A stretch of 7,360 bases of DNA from Ruminococcaceae bacterium UBA1730 (GCA_002315935.1 DCII01000061.1:1-7360); one strand, 5' to 3'. Numbered from the stretch's first letter, positions 1-7,142 are shown. Numbers and translations: made by a program. Notes: generated by a model from the sequence alone, not told the origin.

Positions 1-24
1 GTAAATGTGCGTGCCGAGCACACC

Positions 25-73
25 AAAAGCAGCCCCGATGGTTTGATAATAACCATCGAGGCTGTGCTTTTTT
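25..73 (+). terminator. Intrinsic terminator, possibly bidirectional
   Basis: A long hairpin has a perfect 8-bp inner stem (36-43 with 51-58) around a 7-nt loop (44-50). After one C·A mismatch (35/59) it continues with five pairs (30-34 with 60-64). A 2-nt bulge at 65-66 is followed by a further A-rich/T-rich stem (25-29 with 67-71). The run of T at 68-73 follows on the + strand, so the structure best terminates a + strand transcript entering from the left, implying a convergent gene outside the window. Read on the minus strand the trailing T run is only four bases, so it could also serve, less strongly, as the end of the minus-strand operon whose last stop codon is about 130 nt upstream. Confidence 0.8.
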
Positions 74-204
74 CAAATGTGATATATTTACCTACAGTTT
101 AGTTCTCGTACAATGCTTGCAGAATATGTATTAGTTTTGTACGACATTGTAATTTTTTCGTATGTAACTCAAATAAGAATGTTTTCCCAAAAAAAATCCA
201 ATCA

Positions 205-2334
205 TTACTGCAAAGCAACTTCAATCCAAAACCAAATGGACAATATTATTCCCAATATGCCAAGTCCTATTCCGATTACGGCACGGTTGGCACCGGGTTG
301 CTGTTTGCTCTTCGATTTTTTATATCCGAAAAAGCCTAAAATAATTGCCGCAATGTTAGGCAAACCGAATGAAAATGAGAATAACCCTATTATTCCCAAA
401 ACCATACTTGCCGTGCATAAAGGATTGAATTTTTCTTGATTATTTATCGGCTGAATATTTCCGGATTTAATAATATTGATTTCTTCACGATTCAAGGCAA
501 GGCATGCTCCGGTCGGATTCAGAACTATTCCACTGATAGATTTTGAAACATCCCTGAATGCACCGCGATTTAAAAATTCTGTCAGTTCATCAAAAGACAT
601 TATTCCGATCCGTGTGTTTTTTCCAAAAATATTCTGCAATGTTTTAACATCAGTAAAAGCAGGAATGAACACATGAATTCCGTTGTTTACGGCTCGGACA
701 TTCATCTTTTTCTCTTTGTTGACTTTCTCGTCCGAAAAGTGATAACCCTCTGCCCCATAAAATTTCAAAGTCTTCAGGAACTCAATTTTTTCATCATCGC
801 TTATTTCAGTCTTATCAAATAAATACTGACACGTAAAGTTTTCAAGAGTGCCCTCGGATATATGAAGAACATCGTCTTTAACAGGTGATTTGTCGTCCTC
901 ATCTTCATAAACTATCGGAACAAGAAACGGCGTCTTTACAATTTCCTTATGAAGAGAGACTTTCAACGCTTGAGCTATATTTGCATAACCACTCTTGCTC
1001 TTGTTTTTATCAGCTTCAAGGAATCTGATAATCTTCTGCGAGAGTTCGGCTCCTGCAAATTTTACATTGTTTCCGAAATATTCTGCAACCTCGATAATTA
1101 TTGAAGAATCCGATTTATAATTGATTTTGCGGATGCCGTTTTTGCGGCAATAATTCATAAATGCAGGCAATTCTGAATTATCAAATTCCCTGATAAATGC
1201 CTCCTGCGTTGATTTTTTTAACTCTTTGGTTACTAAAGTCTTGTCCGTGCAGAGGAAAACCGAACCGTCCGAAATGATGCTCGGCACTTCCATATCGCTG
1301 ATTTTTAAATAAAGAGAATAGAATTTCGGTTTTGCTTTCAGTTCGGAAAGAGCTTCTTTTGAAACAAGTATCATCTTTTCAATGGTCGGCTTTGTAAGAA
1401 TGAATTCTTCTCTTCCGGGATTGATTATTATTCCCGAAATAGAATTATTAATCTCAATTAATTTATAAACCATTGATACTGTTTCACCGCTGACCGAAGA
1501 CTGATTTGTGGACTTGAAATAATTATTAATTGCAAGCTGATCTGTGAAAAGAGGTTGCATTTTTGTACCATCGGACATTGTGACAAGCGGCATATTCACT
1601 ATTGTTCCTTCTTCAAACAGACTGCTACCGCCTTCAAAGTTAACTGCCATCAGCATTTTTGAGAACTTTAAATTCTCGGTTATCAATTCTTGAATGCACT
1701 CAAACTTATTTGCATTTGCGCCGTATCCGTTCGTTTTCAGAATAACCTTATATTGATGAAGAATGAATGCCAGGTCAGGGCAAATATTTCCGAATTCTGA
1801 ATATGGTGCATCATAAAACTGTTTCAGCTCAAAAACAATATTTCCGCCGTCAATCAATATTTTGTTCATTCCGCATATTGCTATCAGGTTCCACATTTCC
1901 GCCTTGTTGCCATACTCTTTTACGCTGATGATAATTTTCTCTTCTTTAAAAAGCTCTGTAAAATACTCTGCTGATTCGTCCGCCTTTGCCTTGTTCGTAT
2001 AGATCAAAGGGAAGTTACCGCCATAAAGGAAAGGCAGATTAATCATGCTGCTCCACAAAACATAAACATTATCATTTTCAAGTTTTTTCTTAATCGCTTT
2101 CAAAAAGCAGTATTTAACGGATTTTGAAAAGTGCGTTTCAATGCCGACCATAACTTTTTCGACATAGGAGTTAGTGCTGCTGATAAGAGTAATAAGCTCT
2201 GTGCAGGTTAATCTATCCAACTCCTGTTCATCCGGCAGAATATGTTTTTTCATTGTATCCGCAATAAACTTATATATTATTTCAAGAATTCTTTCTTGAG
2301 TCAGCGGAATGTTAATTTCAAAATCCTTATTCAC
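205..2334 (-). CDS. Duplicated SseB-like module protein with C-terminal DUF4190 membrane anchor
   Basis: This 709-aa protein starts at GTG (2332-2334). The start is supported by AGGGGG at 2345-2350, ten bases upstream. After a helical N-terminus (1-85) come two tandem copies of a two-part module, about residues 88-325 and 336-625. The second half of each copy resembles the SseB N-terminal domain family: a strand with an LVPI/LMAV-type core, then PLFTDQ (261-266) or MSFDEL (579-584), then GIIINPG (301-307) or GIVLNPT (602-608). The C-terminus matches DUF4190: hydrophobic helices at about 642-670 and 684-706 with VLGIIGL and GLGILGI glycine patterns, joined by a KKSKSK-rich loop. There is no signal peptide, so the large part is probably cytosolic and tail-anchored; this topology is inferred. 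Family knowledge: SseB is named for enhanced serine sensitivity in E. coli, but its biochemical role is poorly defined, so no function is assigned. It is the last gene of the three-gene operon. Confidence 0.85.
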   Translation of the reverse strand: MNKDFEINIPLTQERILEIIYKFIADTMKKHILPDEQELDRLTCTELITLISSTNSYVEKVMVGIETHFSKSVKYCFLKAIKKKLENDNVYVLWSSMINLPFLYGGNFPLIYTNKAKADESAEYFTELFKEEKIIISVKEYGNKAEMWNLIAICGMNKILIDGGNIVFELKQFYDAPYSEFGNICPDLAFILHQYKVILKTNGYGANANKFECIQELITENLKFSKMLMAVNFEGGSSLFEEGTIVNMPLVTMSDGTKMQPLFTDQLAINNYFKSTNQSSVSGETVSMVYKLIEINNSISGIIINPGREEFILTKPTIEKMILVSKEALSELKAKPKFYSLYLKISDMEVPSIISDGSVFLCTDKTLVTKELKKSTQEAFIREFDNSELPAFMNYCRKNGIRKINYKSDSSIIIEVAEYFGNNVKFAGAELSQKIIRFLEADKNKSKSGYANIAQALKVSLHKEIVKTPFLVPIVYEDEDDKSPVKDDVLHISEGTLENFTCQYLFDKTEISDDEKIEFLKTLKFYGAEGYHFSDEKVNKEKKMNVRAVNNGIHVFIPAFTDVKTLQNIFGKNTRIGIMSFDELTEFLNRGAFRDVSKSISGIVLNPTGACLALNREEINIIKSGNIQPINNQEKFNPLCTASMVLGIIGLFSFSFGLPNIAAIILGFFGYKKSKSKQQPGANRAVIGIGLGILGIILSIWFWIEVALQ

Positions 2335-2344
2335 TCAGAACAAT

Positions 2345-2350
2345 CCCCCT
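2345..2350 (-). promoter_or_regulatory. Ribosome binding site fixing the GTG start of the SseB-repeat gene
   Basis: On the minus strand AGGGGG lies ten bases before GTG at 2332-2334. The first in-frame ATG is 28 codons further in, with no comparable site ahead of it, so the GTG start is preferred. Confidence 0.7.
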
Positions 2351-2372
2351 CAATTAACAGTTTCAAAACAGA

Positions 2373-2675
2373 TTATACAATTTCGCCATCAGATTTTGTT
2401 CCTGTAGCTTCTTCGTTTTTCTTGAATTTTTTATAGTTGCTGACAGAAGTCGCAACAGCAATAATAAAACAGACAATAAGAATTGCAATTTCGGGAATTA
2501 CGGTACCCGAAAAATCGCCCTGTGCAATTGTGCCTAAAACAGCTAATGCTGTTAATACACCCAAAATAATAAGTAGGACTTTGGGTGACTTGCCGTTTTT
2601 GGCTTTTTTGTTTGCTCCTATGATAAAAAGAATAGGTATCAACGAATATCCGATTAAAGAAAAAATATCCTGCAT
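2373..2675 (-). CDS. Small three-helix membrane protein, unknown function
   Basis: This 100-aa protein has three predicted transmembrane segments, about residues 4-20, 33-51 and 58-78. A lysine-rich loop (ANKKAKNGKSPK, 21-32) separates the first two and a charged C-terminal tail (YKKFKKNEE onward) follows the third. By the positive-inside rule the loop and the tail would both be cytosolic, which needs an even number of crossings between them, as seen. The start is well supported by GGAGGT at 2682-2687, six bases before ATG. The gene begins 16 nt after the stop of the lipoprotein gene and ends 38 nt before the SseB-repeat gene, so it is almost certainly co-transcribed with both. I recognise no family. 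Its placement between an exported lipoprotein and a membrane-anchored cytosolic protein suggests, as inference only, a membrane partner linking the two. Confidence 0.8.
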   Translation of the reverse strand: MQDIFSLIGYSLIPILFIIGANKKAKNGKSPKVLLIILGVLTALAVLGTIAQGDFSGTVIPEIAILIVCFIIAVATSVSNYKKFKKNEEATGTKSDGEIV

Positions 2676-2691
2676 ATCATTACCTCCGTTA

Positions 2692-4770
2692 TTATTTAAT
2701 AATATTTCTCATCATCTGATGATTATATTCATTGCCTTCTTCCGAAAGAATCCAGATGGCAACACTTTCTTTTCCATTTGAATAATAAATCAAAGTATCA
2801 TAAACACCGTCTGAATTATCAGTCGAGTCAGCATAAGAAATCTTCACTCCGTTTACTGTTTCAGAGCAAATACTTGCATACTGCGAGCGAGAAGCATAAA
2901 AATCTGCAACATTATCATATGAATAATCATAGTAACAAGTCTCTATGCGCTCATATTTACCTGTCACTTCCGCTCTTTTTACCTTCTCGTCGCTCCGCTC
3001 TTCATTAAATTCCATATAGTTCGGCATAAGAACTCTGATTCCGCATCCGCTGAATAATTCAGAATATCCCGAAGCTCTGAAGCCGGCATCTCCGGAATCA
3101 ACAGCAGCGGCAGTTGTTTTCGGTGCTGCAGTAGCAACAGGTTGAGTAACTTTCTGCGTGATATTTTCAATATCTATGGGATCAGCTTCTGATGAAAGAA
3201 TGAATCTGAATGAAACTCTCCTGCAGGCATCAAGGTCAACTTTTCCGTTATCATCATAAATCGGTTTGCTGTTTGAAAGTCCGACCGCCTGAAGAATGCC
3301 TGCGGATTCAATTGCGGATTCAATATAGCTCTTAACATTTTCAGCTCTCTGATTTGAAAGAGGAAGTCCGCTTTCATATGTTGAGTTTGCAAGCGGTGCT
3401 GTGTGACCTTCGACCTTTGTGCCAACAAGGAATCCCTTGTATTTATCTGCTGATACAACTGAAAAATATGCCTTCGCAAATTTTGAAAGGAATGCTTTTC
3501 CTTCTTCGGATATATCGGCTTTGTCACCTGCAAAAACAACTGCAGAGTCAATCGCAATTTCACCGTTTGCCCTGTCAATTCTTACACTTATTCCATTTTG
3601 GGAAAACTCAGAGGCAAGCTCAATATAAATGTCCTCAATGGTTTTCATTTCTTCATCGGAGAAAGTCTGACCATTATTAAGCCTTTCCTGTCTTCCTAAA
3701 CAAGTGTCTGAATAATCATAGATACCATTTTCATCAGCAAGAATCAGTGTCGCTCCGAAAAACGAATCGTTTTTGCTTATAATATAGACATACTGTTTAT
3801 CTGTTACAACTGCATTGCCGTTTTCATCAGGCTCAACAAGCTTGATATAAGCAATACCATTTTCGCAAAGTTTAATGTCGGCAGTTGAATAATATGTGCC
3901 ATTTCTTTTAATGGCGTATTTTGTCATTGCGGATTCACTGAGTTCAAACGCATCAACTCCGGCAATGAGCTTTGAATCAGGCAAGGAATAAGCACTGATT
4001 CCCCTGCCGTTATCTCCGAAGCAGGTTGCCTTGAGGTCAACGGAGGTTTTGCCGTCGCTTAATGTGAGATACGGACCTTTAAAGCTGAAGGAATAAGTAA
4101 TAGGAGTTGATGAAAGAGTATAGGAAATTTTGCCATTCTTATCCTCTAAATTATCAGCTTCAAAAACATTAATTAAATTTCCTTTAACCTCATATGTGCA
4201 AAGAGAATTGATAGAGCCTTCTCTTGTTGCATATCTTAAGCAAACCCAATTGAGCTCAGTCTGCTCACAAAGCTCATCATAATACTGAAAATCACTGCCA
4301 ATTGTACCTGCTCCGAGATTAAGTTCCGAAACTCCGACTTTCCATGCATAAGGCAATGTGGTTGACAAAACCTTCTCAGGTTCACCAACCCATTGTTTGA
4401 CTTCTCTTGTAACTGAAAAATCTCCCATTGATCTAAACAATTCAAGATCGCATTCATAATCGCCGGAAAACATATTCTCAGTATAGCCGATTCTTGAATA
4501 GATACTCTGCGGATCAATTGTCTGCGTATCGTTAACAAAAACATCACCCTTGAAGCCGTTCGTTCCTGCATAAATTGCGGAAGGGTCTTTATCGCCGTAA
4601 TTAAATTCGTAATTAACTTTGGGAATATCAATCGTTGAATGCGAAACTGATTTTGATGAAATCGAATTTTCATCATCTGACAACTCGTATGAATCGTTCT
4701 TTTTTCCGCATGATGCAAGTGTCAGAATACTGATAACCGTTAGAAATAATGCAATTATTTTTTTCTCCAT
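2692..4770 (-). CDS. Exported lipoprotein with OmpA-family domain
   Basis: This 692-aa protein begins with a classic lipoprotein signal: MEKK, a hydrophobic core (5-19) and lipobox LASC with Cys21. The linker after it is Ser/Asp-rich. Residues about 95-350 look beta-rich and match no family I recognise. Residues about 394-527 resemble the OmpA C-terminal peptidoglycan-binding domain: the EGKAFLSKFA helix, VEGHTA (453-458), PLSNQRAENV (470-479) and a closing CRRVSF (516-521). The Asp usual after GHT is Ala458, while the conserved Arg475 is kept. A Thr/Ala/Pro linker (540-560) leads to a C-terminal domain (567-692), possibly of DcrB/PsbP-like fold. AAGGAGG at 4779-4785, eight bases upstream, fixes the ATG start. 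It is the first gene of a three-gene operon. Likely location is the outer face of the cytoplasmic membrane, tethered by lipid and possibly touching the wall. Cysteines are frequent (11 besides Cys21). The role is unknown; the OmpA call is firm, wall binding less so. Confidence 0.85.
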   Translation of the reverse strand: MEKKIIALFLTVISILTLASCGKKNDSYELSDDENSISSKSVSHSTIDIPKVNYEFNYGDKDPSAIYAGTNGFKGDVFVNDTQTIDPQSIYSRIGYTENMFSGDYECDLELFRSMGDFSVTREVKQWVGEPEKVLSTTLPYAWKVGVSELNLGAGTIGSDFQYYDELCEQTELNWVCLRYATREGSINSLCTYEVKGNLINVFEADNLEDKNGKISYTLSSTPITYSFSFKGPYLTLSDGKTSVDLKATCFGDNGRGISAYSLPDSKLIAGVDAFELSESAMTKYAIKRNGTYYSTADIKLCENGIAYIKLVEPDENGNAVVTDKQYVYIISKNDSFFGATLILADENGIYDYSDTCLGRQERLNNGQTFSDEEMKTIEDIYIELASEFSQNGISVRIDRANGEIAIDSAVVFAGDKADISEEGKAFLSKFAKAYFSVVSADKYKGFLVGTKVEGHTAPLANSTYESGLPLSNQRAENVKSYIESAIESAGILQAVGLSNSKPIYDDNGKVDLDACRRVSFRFILSSEADPIDIENITQKVTQPVATAAPKTTAAAVDSGDAGFRASGYSELFSGCGIRVLMPNYMEFNEERSDEKVKRAEVTGKYERIETCYYDYSYDNVADFYASRSQYASICSETVNGVKISYADSTDNSDGVYDTLIYYSNGKESVAIWILSEEGNEYNHQMMRNIIK

Positions 4771-4803
4771 TATTTTTTCCTCCTTCTAAATTAAAGAAAT
4801 ACT

Positions 4804-4985
4804 GATTAAATCGGCAAGCAAGATTTTTGTGTATGTTTTGGTTGTGAAAAAGGCACAAAATCGCAGATATACTTTGCGTATTTCAAGATTTTGTAACGCA
4901 TTTCACGCAAAAACAGGCCGAAAAGATGCGACGACGCACTTATTCAGCGTTTCCTCGAACTGATAAAACTGCCGATATAGATTAA
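4804..4985. repeat. Candidate small mobile or intergenic repeat element with short terminal inverted repeats
   Basis: ATCGGCA at 4810-4816 is exactly inverted as TGCCGAT at 4970-4976. Both are flanked by the same hexamer, GATTAA, at 4804-4809 and 4980-4985, which resembles a target duplication, although three extra bases separate it from the right arm. The interior carries several hairpins (4855-4894, 4927-4938, 4944-4963) and differs in composition from its surroundings. These are the traits of a MITE-like or other dispersed intergenic repeat. Only one copy is in the window, so repetition is not shown, and inverted repeats of 7 bp can arise by chance. Confidence 0.3.
4855..4894 (-). other. 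40-nt hairpin in the probable 5' leader of the lipoprotein operon
   Basis: ACAAAATC (4855-4862) pairs perfectly with GATTTTGT (4887-4894). After a small internal loop the stem resumes (66-67 with 83-84 and 69-72 with 78-81 of the 48xx positions) and closes on a 5-nt loop, TTTGC. An alternative pairing exists between TTTGCGT (4873-4879) and ACGCAAA (4905-4911). It would use the loop and break the first hairpin, so the two forms are mutually exclusive. No poly-U tract follows, so this is not a terminator. Confidence 0.45.
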
Positions 4986-5068
4986 TTCACACCACCTTCA
5001 TATGTAAAATTTTCTTTCAATGACCAGCACAAATTACTATCGCAAGAAAAATAAATCATTTTGAAATC

Positions 5069-5097
5069 AGTATATATTTTGATGGCGGTTCAAGCAA
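5069..5097 (-). promoter_or_regulatory. Candidate sigma-A promoter for the lipoprotein operon
   Basis: On the minus strand TTGCTT (5092-5097) and TATACT (5069-5074) are separated by exactly 17 bp. The -10 box matches the consensus at five of six positions, the -35 box at three of six. Transcription would begin near 5062, giving an unusually long leader of about 290 nt before the ATG at 4770. The weak -35 box directly beside a palindrome would suit an activated promoter. Other promoters nearer the gene cannot be excluded, but I saw none better. Confidence 0.4.
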
Positions 5098-5109
5098 TTG
5101 CATATGCAA
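5098..5109. promoter_or_regulatory. Perfect 12-bp palindrome, candidate operator
   Basis: TTGCATATGCAA reads identically on both strands. It abuts the upstream edge of the candidate -35 box at 5092-5097 and overlaps a second palindrome, GCAATTGC, at 5094-5101. Position and symmetry suit a dimeric regulator. LytTR regulators normally use direct repeats, so the binder might be another protein. Confidence 0.4.
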
Positions 5110-5139
5110 AAACGACATAAAAATGTAAAAAATGGTATA

Positions 5140-6453
5140 TTATTTTGGGCTTTGGGGAATAATCATCTGCGAAACAAACATTCTGTTTTCAGATTCCGCA
5201 TTGAATTTCCCGTCATACTTTTTTGCGATATCACTCAGAATTTTCAGACCATATCCATGATTTCCATCATCTTTTTTATCATATGCTTTTTCACCGATTG
5301 GATTTACAACAGTTATTATCATACTGTTTTCATCCGTTGTAACATTTAGCTTAATTATCTTTTCGGATGCGGTTTCTGTTGAATTGATGGCGTTATCAAG
5401 CAGATTTGAAAAAGCCTTGCACATATCGGCTTTATCAATTATATCGCCGATAAATCCGGCAACTTCAAATTCCGTTTCTATCCCGAGAGAATCACATTTT
5501 GACTTCTTAACGGACAAAATCGCATTCAGAAGAGTATCTTGGCAATAGACAGTATTATGTATTCCTTCAACATCGGCCTTTAGGCGTTCATAAAGCTCAT
5601 CTGCGATTTTCCTTGATTCATCATTATTATCCTTCAGCATTATTCCGATTGACGAAACAATATTGGCAATATCATGCCTGATTTTCCGTGTCTGAATGCT
5701 GTTGGCTTCAACCTCTGCATAATAGTCAGAATAAAGTGACTGCTTATACTCAGAAAACTCAAGTTCTTTTTTCATTTCGCTGCTTTTTGACGCACGGTTC
5801 ATAATTATCAGAATAATAACATCTGTAACCACGAACAAAAGCGTAATTGAAATGCCTGAGAAATTGTAAAATTCTTCGGACTGAACCATCATTCCCAGAA
5901 ATTGCTTATCAACATAATCTTCTCCGCTATAACAGATAATATCAATCAGGCAAAATGTTATCACCTGAATCAAAGTGATCAGGCACATTCCTATCAGCGT
6001 ATAGCGATTGTTTTCAATTCCGAGAATATGTTTTTTCCTTATCCAGACAAAGAAAAAATAAGCAACAGCATTCACAAACAGAATCAGCACAATAACGGTG
6101 GGTTCAAGATAATTGAGATCTCCGCCCAAAGCAACATATACCGTTCCGGTTATCATCGTTACGATGTATTGAATAATAATAACCATTGCTATATTAAAAA
6201 TCTTTGTTTTTTTCGCATTGGAATATAAAAACAATCCGCATAATATCATCACAGCCCACAAAGCAATGGTTGAAACCAGCGGATTCATTCCTGGAATAAG
6301 CTTTTTCCACATCGCAACCGGAACAAAAAGAATCTCAACAATAAGAAATGTAATAAAACTGTTCTTTTTAGGTGTCAAAGAAAAATGAAGTCCGAGAACA
6401 GTAATTGTTGCCAGAGGAATATTTATCAATAAATAATTAGCAAGCTCACTCAT
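5140..6453 (-). CDS. AgrC-like GHKL sensor histidine kinase
   Basis: This 437-aa membrane sensor kinase has an N-terminal half with about seven hydrophobic segments (roughly 4-24, 32-50, 60-78, 85-108, 118-138, 152-174 and 200-218). A linker that may be a coiled coil follows. The dimerisation helix carries the phospho-acceptor in KIRHDIANIV, His260. The ATPase part has an N-box, FSNLLDNAIN (348-357, with Asn350 and Asn354), and a glycine box, GNHGYGLKIL (397-406). This layout is that of the HPK10/AgrC class, which pairs with LytTR regulators. All key residues are intact. Its ATG overlaps the stop of the regulator gene by 4 bp (ATGA), so the two are translationally coupled. The ribosome site, AAAGGCGGA, lies inside the end of that gene. 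The signal is unknown: neither an AgrB processing enzyme nor an AgrD-type peptide gene is visible, so peptide sensing is not implied by context. Confidence 0.93.
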   Translation of the reverse strand: MSELANYLLINIPLATITVLGLHFSLTPKKNSFITFLIVEILFVPVAMWKKLIPGMNPLVSTIALWAVMILCGLFLYSNAKKTKIFNIAMVIIIQYIVTMITGTVYVALGGDLNYLEPTVIVLILFVNAVAYFFFVWIRKKHILGIENNRYTLIGMCLITLIQVITFCLIDIICYSGEDYVDKQFLGMMVQSEEFYNFSGISITLLFVVTDVIILIIMNRASKSSEMKKELEFSEYKQSLYSDYYAEVEANSIQTRKIRHDIANIVSSIGIMLKDNNDESRKIADELYERLKADVEGIHNTVYCQDTLLNAILSVKKSKCDSLGIETEFEVAGFIGDIIDKADMCKAFSNLLDNAINSTETASEKIIKLNVTTDENSMIITVVNPIGEKAYDKKDDGNHGYGLKILSDIAKKYDGKFNAESENRMFVSQMIIPQSPK

Positions 6454-7142
6454 TTTATAATTCCGCCTTTGAATTTATAATATTTTTCCGTTGCTGTTTC
6501 TCTGTATGTTCTGCTGATATTGATGCATTCGCCGTTAATCAGTCTGAATTTTGATGATTCAATACAGGTTACATATTTAGCATTGACAAGAAAACTCTTG
6601 TGACAACGGATAAATTTTTTGCCAAATAATTTTTCAACATCATCCAGTTTTCCAAAAACTCTGCTTTCTCCGTCTGCAAGATGAAAAACGATGTTTCTCT
6701 TTTCGCTTTCAACACAAATAATATTGTCCTGATTGAATTGAATTTCTTTTCCATGAAACGGAATACTGATATATTCTGTTTCACTTTCTTTTACTGCCTT
6801 TTCAATATATGAATATACCTTTTCTCTGCGGATTGGTTTATCAATGAAACCGGTTGCATTGACCGAAAGAAAAACATCTGCAACCATTTCCGGATATCCC
6901 GAAATAAAAATAATTCTCATATCAGGATTTTTCTGATGAATAAAGCAGCCGAGATTGATTCCGCTTTCATCTTTCAACATTATATCAACAAATGCAATAT
7001 CAATTGAATTTACATCAATATTTTTTTCACTTAATTCTTTTGAAGAATCCGCAAAAGCAATATCAGAATCATATTTTTCAAAAATTATATCCGTAAGTTC
7101 ATCAACAATTGGCTTTTCGTCATCTATTATCAGAATCTTCAA
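6450..7142 (-). CDS. LytTR-family response regulator
   Basis: This 230-aa two-domain regulator has a receiver at residues 1-118, with the acidic pair Asp7-Asp8, phospho-acceptor Asp53 (in FVDIML), Ser81 in the switch position and Lys102 in DKP. The receiver is complete and should be phosphorylated by the adjacent kinase. A LytTR DNA-binding domain fills about 125-228, with the hallmark RCHKSFLVN (179-187) and NISRTYR (208-214). The gene starts at TTG (7140-7142): AAGGA at 7152-7156 is nine bases upstream, and an in-frame stop just beyond rules out a longer form. Members of this class bind paired direct repeats upstream of promoters, often for exported, virulence or bacteriocin functions. The targets here are unknown; the lipoprotein operon immediately downstream is the natural candidate. 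A strong promoter lies about 130 bp upstream. Confidence 0.95.
   Translation of the reverse strand: MKILIIDDEKPIVDELTDIIFEKYDSDIAFADSSKELSEKNIDVNSIDIAFVDIMLKDESGINLGCFIHQKNPDMRIIFISGYPEMVADVFLSVNATGFIDKPIRREKVYSYIEKAVKESETEYISIPFHGKEIQFNQDNIICVESEKRNIVFHLADGESRVFGKLDDVEKLFGKKFIRCHKSFLVNAKYVTCIESSKFRLINGECINISRTYRETATEKYYKFKGGIIK

Larger units (their letters stand above)
4791..5139. other. Intergenic region between kinase gene and lipoprotein operon
   Basis: No credible gene lies in this roughly 350-bp gap. Read on the minus strand it contains, in order: three phased C(A/G)TTTTT boxes just after the kinase stop (5134-5108), a perfect 12-bp palindrome (5098-5109), a candidate promoter (5069-5097), a 15-bp element shared with the regulator leader (4993-5007), and a structured segment bounded by inverted repeats (4804-4985). 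The final stretch is the ribosome binding region of the lipoprotein gene. No intrinsic terminator was seen after the kinase gene, so read-through from the regulator operon into the lipoprotein operon is possible. The segment 4855-4975 is visibly richer in GCG/CGC words than the surrounding AT-rich DNA. Confidence 0.6.

Noticed and set aside
105..160. Inverted repeat around TCGTAC/GTACGA and ACAATG/CATTGT
   Set aside because: The 6-bp arms are about 30 nt apart and overlap each other, with no T run following; likely chance in AT-rich DNA.
113..439. + strand ORF of 108 codons
   Set aside because: It overlaps the 3' end of the SseB-repeat gene in antisense, has no ribosome site and a composition expected of a shadow frame.
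3174..3578. 134-codon minus-strand ORF inside the lipoprotein gene
   Set aside because: It is an out-of-frame reading of the OmpA domain region; the Gln/Arg/Leu-rich product and lack of a start signal mark it as a shadow. The same holds for 2979-3170 and 4236-4718.
4673..4858. 61-codon ORF across the lipoprotein start
   Set aside because: It translates the ribosome site and signal-peptide region in another frame, with no ribosome site of its own.
4771..5139. Canonical paired LytTR binding repeats
   Set aside because: I looked for two copies of the [TA][AC][CA]GTTN[AG][TG] type about 21 bp apart on both strands and found none at the right spacing. CAGTT occurs twice near 4960-4970 but only 9 bp apart.
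5098..5349. + strand ORF of 83 codons
   Set aside because: Antisense to the kinase ATPase domain, no ribosome site, and it starts inside the palindrome.
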